From assembly GCF_027853965.1 (NCBI RefSeq), contig NZ_JAQGLB010000015.1:124001-188000 (forward strand): a stretch of DNA of 64,000 nt. The letters are read 5' to 3'. Position numbers and translations under genes: made by a program. Source of the stretch: Saccharopolyspora indica. Its GTDB lineage: Bacteria > Actinomycetota > Actinomycetes > Mycobacteriales > Pseudonocardiaceae. The notes under the pieces are model-generated. The model did not search any database. It had not been told where the DNA came from and saw nothing but the letters and a program-made list of their open reading frames with translations. This document shows, in pieces, positions 26,050 to 35,147 of the stretch (position 1 is the first letter of the stretch; every line of letters starts with the position of its first letter).

Positions 26050-26745
26050 CTACGCGAGGGACGCGGCGGTGCTGAGCCGGGGCAAGCGGTCGAGGTAGGC
26101 CAGTGCGTCGTAGAGGCCGATGACATCGGCGTACTTCGCCTGCAGGTCGAACAGGGCGGCATCGTGCGGGCCCCGCGCACGGTCACCGCAGGCTTCCCGC
26201 ACGACGAGGGTGTTGAAGCCGCTCTGCACGGCATCGACCGCGGTGGCGCGGACGCAGCCGGAGGTGGTGGCGCCGCAGACCAGCAGCGTGTCGGTGCCCA
26301 GGCCGGTCAGCAGGGCGGCCAGGCTGGTTCCGTGGAACGCGGAAGCGCCCTTCTTCAGCACGAGGTGGTCGCAGGCTTGCTGCTCCAGCCTGGGATCGAG
26401 GGCGATCTCGTCGCTTCCTTCGCGCAGAGCGCGCATGCCCGGTGCTTTGCGGAGCCAAGCGCAGGAGTCGCCGTCGGCCTCGGCGGGCGTGTAGCTGATC
26501 GCGGTGTAGATCACCGGCACGGCGTGCTGCCGGGCCGTGGTCGTCAGCACGGCCGCCGCGGTCACCTCCCGGGTGAGGTCGGACCCGGAGGCGAAGCCGG
26601 GCTCGGTGAAGCCGCGGGTCAGGTCGACCACGACCAGCGCGGGGCGGCTGCCGCGAGGAACGGCGGCGCCGAACCCGGCCCGGTCGTAGGTCGCATCGGT
26701 CTCGGCCCCGTGCAGGCCGGCGGATCGGTGGTCATCGTCGGGCAC
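26050..26745 (-). CDS. nicF: Maleamate amidohydrolase (NicF-like, isochorismatase fold)
   Basis: Cysteine hydrolase of the isochorismatase/N-carbamoylsarcosine amidase family, 231 residues, predicted to cleave maleamate to maleate and ammonia. The catalytic triad is visible: Asp in ALVVVDLTRGF, Lys in LVLKKGASAFHGT and Cys in LLVCGATTSGCVRATAVDA, where the second cysteine is the nucleophile. The GTG start at 26745 has AAGGAG eight bases upstream and lies 14 bases inside the end of the CoxG-like gene. Family is certain; the exact amide is inferred from the nicotinate cluster. Confidence 0.85.
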   Translation of the reverse strand: MPDDDHRSAGLHGAETDATYDRAGFGAAVPRGSRPALVVVDLTRGFTEPGFASGSDLTREVTAAAVLTTTARQHAVPVIYTAISYTPAEADGDSCAWLRKAPGMRALREGSDEIALDPRLEQQACDHLVLKKGASAFHGTSLAALLTGLGTDTLLVCGATTSGCVRATAVDAVQSGFNTLVVREACGDRARGPHDAALFDLQAKYADVIGLYDALAYLDRLPRLSTAASLA

Positions 26746-27397
26746 GCTGCAACTCCTTGATCAGTCTGTCCTGGGTGCGGATCCGGCCGAGCAGCCAGCC
26801 CTGGAAGAACCCGAGCGCCGCGGCGGCAGCCACCGCGGCGTACCGCCCGGCGCCGGGCGGGAGCAGCATCGCCAGCCCGTCGAGGGCATCGCCGCTGTCC
26901 TTCGCGGCCGGGGCGGGCGCGGTGCCGCTGTCGGCCGGGACCGCGGTGCTCGGCCCTCGCTGCAGTTGGGTGGCGAGGTTGCGGGCGAACTGGTCCAGCA
27001 GCCGGTTGGACACGGTGCCGATCGCGCCCTTGCCGAACTGGGCGAGCTTTCCGCGCACGGACAGGTCCGTGCGCAGGGTGAGCGTCGCGCCCCCGGGAGC
27101 TTCGAGCACGGTCAGGACGACATCGGCCTCGGCATCGCCGTTCCCGTGGCTGTCCGCGCCCCGCGCGAGCAGGCGCAGCCTGCGATCGGCGGCAGCGACC
27201 TCGCTGAAGCGCACCGTGCCGGAGTACGCGGCGCTGATCGGGCCGACCTTGAACTTCACGCGACCGCGGTAGGTGTCGCCGTCGCGCCCGTCGAGGGTCG
27301 CTCCCGGCAGGCAGCCCGCCACCCGTTCGACATCGTTGATCAGGGCGAACACGGCGTCCGGGTCCGCCGGTACTTCGAGTTGGTTCTCCAGGATCAC
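26732..27397 (-). CDS. CoxG-like SRPBCC protein with C-terminal membrane anchor
   Basis: A 221-residue protein of the carbon monoxide dehydrogenase subunit G family. Residues 1-150 form an SRPBCC/START-like lipid- or ligand-binding fold (NQLEVPADPDAVFALINDVE, VAGCLPGATL, GKGAIGTVSNRLLDQFARNLA). A proline/alanine linker leads to a C-terminal hydrophobic helix (AAVAAAAALGFFQGWLLG) ending in basic residues, as in CoxG proteins that tether the hydroxylase to the membrane or respiratory chain. It is coupled to the iron-sulfur subunit by a GTGA overlap. Its presence suggests that electrons from nicotinate hydroxylation go to quinone rather than to a cytochrome domain. Confidence 0.85.
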   Translation of the reverse strand: MILENQLEVPADPDAVFALINDVERVAGCLPGATLDGRDGDTYRGRVKFKVGPISAAYSGTVRFSEVAAADRRLRLLARGADSHGNGDAEADVVLTVLEAPGGATLTLRTDLSVRGKLAQFGKGAIGTVSNRLLDQFARNLATQLQRGPSTAVPADSGTAPAPAAKDSGDALDGLAMLLPPGAGRYAAVAAAAALGFFQGWLLGRIRTQDRLIKELQRARR

Positions 27398-27924
27398 GGG
27401 GTCGCTTCCTTCTCGGCGGAGGTGGGGCACGCGGCTTCGGCGTCCGAAGTGGACCGCCTGGCTTCGGCGGTGGCGGCGATCGCGTCGACGATCGTCTGGT
27501 AGCCCGTGCATCGGCACAGGTTGGCCGAGACCGCCTCGCGGATCTCCTCGCGGTCGGCGTCCGGCTGCTGGGCGAGGAAGCCCTCGGCGAGCATGAGGAA
27601 TCCGGGGGTGCAGAACCCGCACTGGAGCCCGTGGTGGTCGCGGAAGGCCCGCTGCAGGTCGGAGAGCTCGCCGTCGCCGGCGAGCGACTCGACCGTGCGG
27701 ATGTCGGAGTTCTCGGCTTGCACGGCGAACATCAGGCAGGCTCGCACCGGTTCGCCGTCGACGAGGACGGTGCAGGCGCCGCACACCCCGTGCTCGCACC
27801 CGACGTGGGTGCCGGTGAGACCCAGGTCGTGGCGCAGTGCGTCGAGCAGCGTCTTGCGCGGTTCGACGAGCGCCTCGTGCTCCGCACCGTTGACGTTCAG
27901 CCCGATCAGGTGTCGCTCGTTCAT
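27394..27924 (-). CDS. Molybdenum hydroxylase [2Fe-2S] subunit
   Basis: Small subunit of a xanthine-dehydrogenase-type hydroxylase, 176 residues. The plant-ferredoxin-like cluster is bound by GCEHGVCGACTV and the second cluster by CGFCTPGF and NLCRCTGY, all cysteines present. A normal spacing of about nine residues before NVNG supports ATG at 27924, although that codon has no ribosome binding site of its own. A strong AGGAGG lies about 55 bases upstream and is followed by a 17-codon GTG frame that ends in the ATGA of this start. The subunit acts with the FAD and Mo proteins encoded just upstream, probably hydroxylating nicotinate at C6. Confidence 0.9.
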   Translation of the reverse strand: MNERHLIGLNVNGAEHEALVEPRKTLLDALRHDLGLTGTHVGCEHGVCGACTVLVDGEPVRACLMFAVQAENSDIRTVESLAGDGELSDLQRAFRDHHGLQCGFCTPGFLMLAEGFLAQQPDADREEIREAVSANLCRCTGYQTIVDAIAATAEARRSTSDAEAACPTSAEKEATP

Positions 27925-28001
27925 CTTGTGCAGGTGGCGCAGCCCCGCGGTGTCGGCCTCGGGGCGGAAACCACCCCACCTCCTTTCGCCAGTCGCGCTG
28001 A

Positions 28002-30434
28002 TCAAGCCCGCACCGGGTGTTCCCGCGGGGTGCGCGCCGCGTCCAGCGCGGCCAGCACCGTCTGCGGGTGCACGGGCGTGGTGTCGAGTTCGACCCCGGT
28101 GTGGCGCAGTGCGTCGTTGACCGCGTTCAGCACCGCGGCCGGTGCACCGATGGTGCCGCCCTCGCCGGCGCCTTTCGCGCCGCTCTCGGTGAACGCGCAC
28201 GGCGTTTCGAGATGGGTGACGGTGATGTCCGGGATCTCCGTCGCGGTCGGCACGAGGTAGTCGATGAAGCTGGCGGCCGAGGGTTCGCCGTTGTCGGCGT
28301 AGGTGACCTCCTCGAACAGCGCTCCGGCGATGCCTTGAGCGATCCCGCCGCGGCACTGGCCGTCGACGACCTGCGGGTGGATCACCACACCGCAGTCCTC
28401 GACGCAGGCGTAGCGCAGGATGCCGATCCGGCCGGTGCCCGGATCGGCCTCGACGACCACGGCGTGGGTGGCGTTGGAGAACGTGCCGTCACCGGCGACG
28501 TCGAAGCTCGCGGTCGCGGTCAACGTCGGTTCGACGCCCTCGGGCAGCAGGTGGCTGCGCAGGTGGGCCACCTCGGCGATGTCCTCGAAGGACACTCGCC
28601 GGGAGGGGTCGTCGATCTGGACGACGCCTCCGTCGCCGTCCAGGCGGACGTTGTCCGGACGGGTCTTGAGCAGGTGCGCGGCGATGGTGCGCAGCAGCTC
28701 GGCGAGGCGCCCGGCCGCGACGGACACGGCGGAGCCGCCGATGGTCACCGACCGCGAGGCGAAGGTGCCCCACCCGTAGGCGATGCGCTCGGTGTCGCCC
28801 TGCCGCAGCTTGACCTCGTCCAGGTCCAGCCCCAGCCGGTCGGCCGCGATCTGGGCGAGGGTCGTCTCGTGCGACTGCCCGTGGTTCATCGTGCCGCTGG
28901 TGACCACCACCGACCCCGTGGTGTCCATCCGGATCTCGGAGACGTCGAAACCGGGGACCACCCGCATCTTGCGCTTGGCGAAGGCGTCGGACCCGTAGCC
29001 GGTCCGCTCGGAGAAGCAGCAGTAGCCGATGCCGATGTGCCGTCCTTCCGCGGCGGCCCGCTCCCGGAACTCGTACCAGCCCTCCTCGCGGAGCGTGGCC
29101 TCGGCGAGGTCGAGCGATTCCCGGTAGGTGCCGGGATCGTAGGTGATGCCGTTGACACCGGTGTAGGGGAATTCGGTGATCACGTTGCGCCGCCGGATCT
29201 CGACCGGGTCGATGCCGAGTTCGCGCGCCGCGCGCTCCATGACGCGTTCCACCGCCATGACGTACTGCGGTCGGCTGACCCCGCGGTAGGGGGCGGTCGG
29301 CGCCTTGTTGCTGGTGATGGCGCGACCGCGGACCCGGTAGGCGGGCACCTGGTAGACGCTCGGCATCTCGGCGGAGGCCATCAGCGGTTCGATGCCCGCC
29401 GTGAACGGGTAGCAGGAGTAGGCGCCCATGTCGCAGACGACGTCGACGTCCAGCGCGGTGATCCGGCCTTCGGCGTCGAACGCCGCGCGGGTGCGGTAGC
29501 GCTGCTCGCGGGCCAGGAACGCGGCGGTCAGCGCCTCCCGGCGGTCCTCGATCCACTTCACCGGCCGGTCCAGCTTCCGGGCCGCCGCCGCGACCGCGAT
29601 CTCCTCGCGGCCGACCACGCACTTCTGGCCGAACCCGCCGCCCATGTCGGGGACGGTGACCCGCACGGTGCGCTCCGGGACGCGCAGCGACCGGGCCAGC
29701 ACCGTGCGCACCTGGTGCGGGACCTGCGTGCAGGTCTGCACCAGCAGCTGGTCGTCGCGGTCGTCCCAGGAGGCGACCACACCGCGCGTTTCCAGCGGCA
29801 GCGCGTTCTGCCGCCCGCTTCGCGTGACGACCTCGACCACGCAGCCCGGCCCGGATTCGGCGGCCTCGAACGCGGCGTCGACCCCGGGCGTGTCGAACAT
29901 CGACACGTCGAGGAGGACGTTGCCGGGCGCCTCCTCGTGCACGAGCGGTGCGTCCGGGGCGAGCGCGGTCTCCTCCGAGACGATCGCGTCGAGGGGTGCG
30001 AAGGTGACCACCGCGGCTTCGATGCCGTCTTCCGCGCTGTACGGGTCGCGAGCGATGACCACGGCCACCGGTTCGCCGACGAAGCGCACCTTCTCCTTGG
30101 CCAGGACGGGCATCGCGGTGGGCGCGAACTCCTCCGGCGGGCGGTCGAGCAGGGCCACGATGTCGCCGAGGTCGAGATCCTCTGCGGTGTAGGCGGCCAC
30201 GACGCCGTCGACCGCGCGGACCGCGGAGAGGTCGATGTCGAGGATCCGGCCGTGCGCGACGGTGGAGCGGACGAATCCCGCGTGCAGCATCCCGCTCAGC
30301 TGGACGTCGTCGATGAACCGCCCTCGACCGCGCAGCAGGCGTGGGTCTTCGCGCCGGGGCACCGCAGCCCCGACCCAGCGCTTCCCGCCGGACTGCGGAG
30401 ATCCATGTCGGGCACCGGTATCGCGTCCGGTCAT
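28002..30434 (-). CDS. Molybdenum hydroxylase large (molybdopterin) subunit, probable nicotinate hydroxylase
   Basis: An 810-residue molybdopterin-binding subunit of the CO/xanthine dehydrogenase family. Family blocks are GKRWVGAAVPRREDPRLLRG at the start, PDMGGGFGQK and ITSNKAPTAPYRGVSRPQ in the middle, SGTMNHGQSHETTLAQIAAD, and ESGAKGAGEGGTIGAPAAV, which carries the catalytic glutamate. It starts in an ATGA overlap with the FAD subunit gene. Together with the separate FAD and [2Fe-2S] subunits this is a three-subunit CoxLMS-like enzyme rather than the two-subunit NicAB with fused cytochrome known from Pseudomonas. The nicotinate assignment comes from the surrounding nic genes, not from active-site residues. 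Confidence 0.88.
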   Translation of the reverse strand: MTGRDTGARHGSPQSGGKRWVGAAVPRREDPRLLRGRGRFIDDVQLSGMLHAGFVRSTVAHGRILDIDLSAVRAVDGVVAAYTAEDLDLGDIVALLDRPPEEFAPTAMPVLAKEKVRFVGEPVAVVIARDPYSAEDGIEAAVVTFAPLDAIVSEETALAPDAPLVHEEAPGNVLLDVSMFDTPGVDAAFEAAESGPGCVVEVVTRSGRQNALPLETRGVVASWDDRDDQLLVQTCTQVPHQVRTVLARSLRVPERTVRVTVPDMGGGFGQKCVVGREEIAVAAAARKLDRPVKWIEDRREALTAAFLAREQRYRTRAAFDAEGRITALDVDVVCDMGAYSCYPFTAGIEPLMASAEMPSVYQVPAYRVRGRAITSNKAPTAPYRGVSRPQYVMAVERVMERAARELGIDPVEIRRRNVITEFPYTGVNGITYDPGTYRESLDLAEATLREEGWYEFRERAAAEGRHIGIGYCCFSERTGYGSDAFAKRKMRVVPGFDVSEIRMDTTGSVVVTSGTMNHGQSHETTLAQIAADRLGLDLDEVKLRQGDTERIAYGWGTFASRSVTIGGSAVSVAAGRLAELLRTIAAHLLKTRPDNVRLDGDGGVVQIDDPSRRVSFEDIAEVAHLRSHLLPEGVEPTLTATASFDVAGDGTFSNATHAVVVEADPGTGRIGILRYACVEDCGVVIHPQVVDGQCRGGIAQGIAGALFEEVTYADNGEPSAASFIDYLVPTATEIPDITVTHLETPCAFTESGAKGAGEGGTIGAPAAVLNAVNDALRHTGVELDTTPVHPQTVLAALDAARTPREHPVRA

Positions 30435-31318
30435 CGCGTCACTCCTTTCTGCCACGCCTCGTGCAGGGCCTGGGCGACGAGCGTCCGGGTGAGCCGGCGG
30501 CGGTAGGCGCCGGTACCGGCCGCGTCGTCGGGTGGATCGATGGCCGCTGCGGCGGCCTCCCCGCACTCGGTGAACAGATCCGGTCCGGGGACACCACCGG
30601 CGAGCACGGCCTCGGCCTCCGGAATCCGGACGGGCGCCGGGGACACGCCCCCGAGCACCACCCGCCCTCCGGCCAGCCGGTCCGCGTCGGCGGCGTCGAG
30701 CGAGACCGCCGCGTCGACGATCGCGAAATCCCCGTGGCGGCGGGCGAACTCGGTGAGCGCGGCGCGCGGCGCCGGGCGCGTGAAGCGCACTTCCACGACG
30801 ACCTCGTCGGGTTCGACGGCCGTGGCGTAGAACCCGTAGAACATCTCCGCGGCCGGGATCTCCCGTTGCCCGTTCGGTCCTTCGGCGACGATCACCGCGT
30901 CGAGGAGCAGGGCGAGCAGGCACCACTCGGCGGTGGCGTCTCCGTGCACGATGCTGCCCGCGACGGTGCCGCGGGAGCGGATCGGCAGGTGCCCCACCCA
31001 CCGCATCGCCCGGGAGAGCACGTCGAACTCCGGCCCCAAGGTGCGACCGGCGGTCTCGACGGCGCGATGGGTGCTCAGCGCCCCGATCCGGAGTTGCGGG
31101 CCGTCGCGCCGGATCGCGCTCATCGCCGGATCGCGGCGCAACGGCCCCAGGTCGACCAGCACCGTCGGCCGGGCGAGCCGGAAGTTCATCATCGGGATCA
31201 GGCTCTGGCCACCGGCGATGAGCTTCGGCTCCGCTCCTGCCGCCGCCAGTTCGCCGAGCAAGCCGACGGCATCGGCGACATCATGCGCCCGGTGGTAGCT
31301 GAACGCAGCGGGCTTCAC
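30431..31318 (-). CDS. Molybdenum hydroxylase FAD-binding subunit
   Basis: Medium subunit of the same hydroxylase, 295 residues. The FAD-binding signature AGGQSLIPMMNFRLARP is at residues 36-52, with THRAVE and RSRGTVAGSIVHGDATAEW (a TIGG-type second FAD loop, here TVAGS) further on, and a CODH_FAD_C-like C-terminus (EFARRHGDFAIVDAAVS). GTG at 31318 is chosen because GAGGAGG lies eight bases upstream; an earlier GTG at 31345 would put that ribosome binding site inside the gene. It overlaps the Mo subunit gene by ATGA. It passes electrons from the iron-sulfur centres to the acceptor. Confidence 0.9.
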   Translation of the reverse strand: MKPAAFSYHRAHDVADAVGLLGELAAAGAEPKLIAGGQSLIPMMNFRLARPTVLVDLGPLRRDPAMSAIRRDGPQLRIGALSTHRAVETAGRTLGPEFDVLSRAMRWVGHLPIRSRGTVAGSIVHGDATAEWCLLALLLDAVIVAEGPNGQREIPAAEMFYGFYATAVEPDEVVVEVRFTRPAPRAALTEFARRHGDFAIVDAAVSLDAADADRLAGGRVVLGGVSPAPVRIPEAEAVLAGGVPGPDLFTECGEAAAAAIDPPDDAAGTGAYRRRLTRTLVAQALHEAWQKGVTR

Positions 31319-31363
31319 GCGGTCGACCTCCTCGTTGTTCGTCACTCGCAGCGATTTTCGACG

Positions 31364-32773
31364 TCATGGAACCGGAATATCCGTCGTCGCAGGGTTTTTC
31401 GAATCCGCCGACGCCGACCCGGGATCGGTGATGCGGTCGAGTTCGCGCCCCCGGGTCTCCGGCGCGGCGACCATCATGAACACGACCGCGGCCACCACGA
31501 GCACACCGAGCACGGTGAAGGTCAGCGGCAGGCCCAGCACCGGCCACAGCACGCTGCCGAACAGCAGCGGGGCGAAGCCGGTGACGGCGCGGCTCGACGA
31601 CGACGCCCAGCCGAAGCCCGAGGCGCGCAGCTCCGTCGGGTAGAGCTCGGAGACGTAGGCGTACATGACCGGGATGACCGTCAGCGCGAAGAGGCCGAAT
31701 GCGCCGATCGCCACGACCGCCCAGGAAGGCGTCCCCAGCAGCAACGAGAACACCACCAGCAACACCGCCATGGCCGGGCCCGCGGTCGCGATGACCCGCT
31801 TGCGGCCCACCCTGTCCACCACGAGCACCGCCAGCACGACGCCGACGATTCCCACCGCGTTCATCAGCGCGGTCGAGGCGAAGGCCGCGATCTCGCCGAA
31901 GCCCTCCGCCTTCAGGATCGACGGCATCCAGCTCAGCGCGGCGTAGTACACGAGCATCACGCTGGTGAACAACGTCCACGACACCGCGGTGATCCGCGGG
32001 TTGAAGGCCCACACCCGGCGGAGCTGGTCGAACGCTGCCGCCAGCGCCCCGCCGCGGGTGTCCTCCGCGACCGCCGCCGGGATCGCGTAGGGCTCCGGCT
32101 CCGCCCCGGTGCGCCGGACGAGATCGTCGATGACCGCGCGAGCTTCGTCCTCGCGGCCCTTGCGGACCAGGTACAGCGGGGATTCCGGAACGCCGCGGCG
32201 CACCCAGATCAGCAGCACCGCCGGCAAGATCATCAGCACCAGCATCCAGCGCCAGTTCCCGTCCACCGGGACCAGCAACGTCGCCGAGACGCCCGCCAGC
32301 GTGGTGCCCACCGGCCACCAGCCGTCCATCGCCGAGAGCACCCGTCCCCGTTGCCTGCGGGGTGAGAACTCGCTGACGATCGCGTAGTCGACCGGGATGC
32401 ACCCACCGAGACCGACTCCGGCGAGGAAGCGCAGGAGCAGGAAGATCTCCAGGTTCGGCGACAGCGCGCCGACCGCGGAGAACAGCGCGAAGAGCAGCAG
32501 CGTGATGCTGAACGCCCGCTTGCGGCCGATGCGGTCGGCCACCGTCCCCCAGGCGACCGCACCGACTGCCATGCCGATCAGGTTCGCGGTGGCCACCAGC
32601 CCCTTCTGGCCCGGCGACAGCCCGAACTCGGTCCCCACCAACGGGGTGAGGAAGCCGTTCAGCGCGACGTCCCAGGCATCGAACATGTAGCCCAGTCCGC
32701 CGATCAGGAAGATCTTGCCCTGCACGCTCCATCGCCAGGGCAGGTCCTGGACGACTTGGTCTCCGGTACGCAT
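31364..32773 (-). CDS. MFS transporter, probable nicotinate uptake
   Basis: A 469-residue major facilitator of the sugar/aromatic-acid symporter type with twelve hydrophobic segments. Signature motifs are DAWDVALNG in TM1, GTVADRIGRKR in loop 2-3, PESPLYLVRKGREDEA after TM6, VDRVGRKR in loop 8-9 and SELYPTELRASGFG. The acidic residue in TM1 and the overall pattern resemble NiaP-like niacin carriers. The start has GGAG six bases upstream. Between the nicC-like and hydroxylase genes in one transcription unit, it most likely imports nicotinate or 6-hydroxynicotinate. Other aromatic acids cannot be excluded. Confidence 0.85.
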   Translation of the reverse strand: MRTGDQVVQDLPWRWSVQGKIFLIGGLGYMFDAWDVALNGFLTPLVGTEFGLSPGQKGLVATANLIGMAVGAVAWGTVADRIGRKRAFSITLLLFALFSAVGALSPNLEIFLLLRFLAGVGLGGCIPVDYAIVSEFSPRRQRGRVLSAMDGWWPVGTTLAGVSATLLVPVDGNWRWMLVLMILPAVLLIWVRRGVPESPLYLVRKGREDEARAVIDDLVRRTGAEPEPYAIPAAVAEDTRGGALAAAFDQLRRVWAFNPRITAVSWTLFTSVMLVYYAALSWMPSILKAEGFGEIAAFASTALMNAVGIVGVVLAVLVVDRVGRKRVIATAGPAMAVLLVVFSLLLGTPSWAVVAIGAFGLFALTVIPVMYAYVSELYPTELRASGFGWASSSSRAVTGFAPLLFGSVLWPVLGLPLTFTVLGVLVVAAVVFMMVAAPETRGRELDRITDPGSASADSKNPATTDIPVP

Positions 32774-32810
32774 GAGTCACTCCGATGTGCGGTGGCGGCG
32801 GCGTCACGCG

Positions 32811-34082
32811 TCAGCGTGCGAACTGGTATTGGATGGATTCGGTGTCCGGGTCGGTGAGCGGGCTGCCGTTCCACAGCCAGTCGTAGGACACGTCGGACTC
32901 ACCGTCGAAGCGACGCAGCTTCTCGTCGCGCTCACGCTGCTCCGGGCCATCGGGCAGGTGGTAGAAGCTCATGTTCCGCAGGGACGCATCCTGGACCATG
33001 CCCGCGTGCTTCGCCCGTCGATCGACGTAGCGGACCAGGGCCGCCTCGATCCCGTCGCGGGTCACCCGGCCCAGCTCCTCGGCGAGCACAGCGGCGTCCT
33101 CCATCGCCTGGGAAGCGCCTTGCGCCTGGTAGGGCAGCATCGCGTGGCAGGCATCGCCGAGCAGGGCGACCCGCCCGTCGACCCAGACCGGGTCGCGGCG
33201 CCTGCGGTACATCGCCCACACCGACACGTCCTCGTCCTTGGCCTTGGCCAGCACGGCCGGCACGCGGTCGTCCCAGTCCTGGTACTCCGCGGCGAGCTGC
33301 GCCGCGGTCGCCGGGCCGCTCCAGTCGCGGGCGATCTCCTCGGTGCACGGGACGATCGCGACGACGTTGAGGTGCTGACCGCCGCGGATCAGGTAGTGCA
33401 CCAGGTGCTTGTCCGGGCCGTACCAGATCGTGGAGTGGAAGCGGTCCACGAGGAACCGGGTAGCCGGGTCGGCGGCCACCAGGTCGCCGGGGATCAGCGC
33501 GCGGTAGGCCATCTCGCCGGAGAACTCCAGGGTGTCGTCGAACCCCGCCAGATCCCGCACCGCGGACCGGATGCCGTCCGCCCCGATCACGACGTCCCCG
33601 GTGAACCGGCGCCCATCAGCGGTCAGCACCGCCGGGCGCGCCGGATCGGTGCGGTCGAGGTCGACCACCTGCGCCGAGGTGGCGACCTGGACCACCGGAC
33701 CGGGGCCCGTCGGGTCCGAGCACGCTTCGAGCAGGACGCCGTGCAGGTCGGCGCGGTGGTAGTGCCAGTAGGGCGCCCCGTACTGGTCGATCACCCGCTG
33801 CCCGAGCGGCAGCTGGCCGATGATGCTCCCGTCCGCCCAGCGGCGGCGGACCTGGTCCTGGGGTTCGGTGCGCACGCGTTCGAGCTCGGCGCGCAGTCCC
33901 AGTCCGATCAGGATCCGGCTGGCGTTGGGCGCGGTCTGGATTCCCGCGCCGATCTCCCCCAGCTGCGGGGCCGCTTCGACCACGGTGACCCGCAGGCCGC
34001 GCTGCCGCAGCGACAGCGCGGCGCACAGGCCTCCCAGGCCGGCACCGACAACAACGACTTCGAACGACTGGCTCGCAGCCAC
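32811..34082 (-). CDS. nicC: FAD-dependent 6-hydroxynicotinate 3-monooxygenase (NicC-like)
   Basis: Group A flavin monooxygenase of 423 residues. The FAD-binding motif VVGAGLGGLCAALSLRQRGL, the DG motif GADGIRSAVRD and the GD motif LLGDACHAMLPYQAQGASQAMEDA are all present. Such enzymes use NADH and O2 to hydroxylate and decarboxylate aromatic acids, here 6-hydroxynicotinate to 2,5-dihydroxypyridine. GTG at 34082 has GAGGAGG five bases upstream and is preferred to an ATG 54 bases earlier. The sequence alone would also allow salicylate hydroxylase; neighbouring NicX, NicD, NicE and NicF homologues decide it. An operator-like motif lies just upstream. Confidence 0.85.
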   Translation of the reverse strand: MAASQSFEVVVVGAGLGGLCAALSLRQRGLRVTVVEAAPQLGEIGAGIQTAPNASRILIGLGLRAELERVRTEPQDQVRRRWADGSIIGQLPLGQRVIDQYGAPYWHYHRADLHGVLLEACSDPTGPGPVVQVATSAQVVDLDRTDPARPAVLTADGRRFTGDVVIGADGIRSAVRDLAGFDDTLEFSGEMAYRALIPGDLVAADPATRFLVDRFHSTIWYGPDKHLVHYLIRGGQHLNVVAIVPCTEEIARDWSGPATAAQLAAEYQDWDDRVPAVLAKAKDEDVSVWAMYRRRRDPVWVDGRVALLGDACHAMLPYQAQGASQAMEDAAVLAEELGRVTRDGIEAALVRYVDRRAKHAGMVQDASLRNMSFYHLPDGPEQRERDEKLRRFDGESDVSYDWLWNGSPLTDPDTESIQYQFAR

Positions 34083-34127
34083 GCTGGCCTCCTCGTCCTC
34101 GCCGGAACCCGCGCCGGATTCAGGTGA

Positions 34128-34156
34128 TCCGAACACGTACTATCCGGATATGCAAG
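34128..34156. promoter_or_regulatory. Operator-like motif upstream of nicC, copy A
   Basis: tccgaacacgtactatccgg followed by atatgcaag. It matches a motif upstream of nicX (36213-36241) at most positions, and partly one upstream of nicR (36416-36440). It lies 46 bases before the nicC start, where a MarR-type repressor would block the second nic transcription unit. Confidence 0.65.
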
Positions 34157-34346
34157 GTCTTGTTTGAAAAGGATTTGTTCGCAGATGATGACCGTTTGAC
34201 GCGCTCTTGATCGGCGCGAAGAGGGCGCGGGCGATCAGGGCGCGGACGAGCGAGCACGAGCTCGCAACGGGTGAGAACGTGCAGCCCGAGGAGCCGGGAC
34301 GCCCCATCAGGAGCAGCCCCGGCCACGAGCGTCGCGCGCCGGAGGG

Positions 34347-35147
34347 TCAGACCGCGTGCGCGGGCACCCCCGGGGCGGCGACCGCTCCGCTGAGCAGCCT
34401 GCCCGCACCGGGCACTCGGGGTTCGAGCCCGAGTTCGGACAGGATCCGGAAGGTGGTGGCGGTCGCGGCCGAGAGCACCGGGATCCCCACCTCGTCCTCG
34501 ACCGGCTGGATCGAGGGCAGGGACGGCATCTGCACGCAGGCCGACAGGACCAGCGCGTCGGCGTTGGACAGGTCGAGCTTGCGGTGGTGCTCGCGCAGAT
34601 CGGCCGGATCCAGCCGCGCCACGGCGAGGTTGTCCGGCACCTCCAGCGAGAGCGCGTCCACCACCTCGACCCCGGCGTCCTCGATGTAGTCCGCCACCGC
34701 CTTGGTCAGCGGCTTCATGTACGGCGTCAGGATCGCGACCTTGCGCGCGCCCAACGCGCCGATGCCCGACAGCAGCGCACCAGCGCTGGAAACGACCGGG
34801 GCGCCGCAACCTTCGGCGCGCAGCGCGCGGGTGATGTCGTCCTCCGCGGTGCAGTGGTAGCCCGGTCCCTGCGCCATGATCGCCACCAGGCACGCGGTGG
34901 CCACGACCGACGGGCGGGCGTCGGCCAGTTCCGCCGCCGCTCGCTCGGCCTGCGCGTTCATCGCCCGCAGTTGTTCGGGGGTCACGTGCTGCATCCGCGC
35001 CCGCGCGGAGTGGAAGATGAACCGGTCTCCCGGATCGACCTCCTCCCGGGCTCGCAGCATCCGCGGCAGCTCGGTCTCCATGGTGAGGTTCGAGCTGGGC
35101 ACGATCATTCCGATGTGGTGCTCGCGCACCGCCGCGTCCGCGCTCAT
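34347..35147 (-). CDS. nicE: Maleate isomerase (NicE-like, Asp/Glu racemase fold)
   Basis: Cis-trans isomerase of 266 residues that converts maleate to fumarate. Both catalytic cysteines of the family can be seen, in ATACLVAIMAQG and VLSACVQMPSLPS, along with the N-terminal GMIVPSSNLTMETELP and the segment RKVAILTPYMKPLTKAVADYI. ATG at 35147 overlaps the nicX stop by ATGA. The product enters the citric acid cycle directly, ending the pathway. Arylmalonate decarboxylase and aspartate racemase share the fold, but the two-cysteine pattern and context favour maleate isomerase. Confidence 0.9.
   Translation of the reverse strand: MSADAAVREHHIGMIVPSSNLTMETELPRMLRAREEVDPGDRFIFHSARARMQHVTPEQLRAMNAQAERAAAELADARPSVVATACLVAIMAQGPGYHCTAEDDITRALRAEGCGAPVVSSAGALLSGIGALGARKVAILTPYMKPLTKAVADYIEDAGVEVVDALSLEVPDNLAVARLDPADLREHHRKLDLSNADALVLSACVQMPSLPSIQPVEDEVGIPVLSAATATTFRILSELGLEPRVPGAGRLLSGAVAAPGVPAHAV

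Noticed and set aside
28017..30506. Long open frame antisense to the Mo hydroxylase subunit gene
   Set aside because: It mirrors the coding gene, has no recognisable motif or domain and arises from high third-position GC. Similar antisense frames occur opposite most genes here.
32811..34082. Salicylate hydroxylase call for the flavin monooxygenase
   Set aside because: Sequence alone allows it, but the NicX, NicD, NicE and NicF neighbours make 6-hydroxynicotinate the better substrate.
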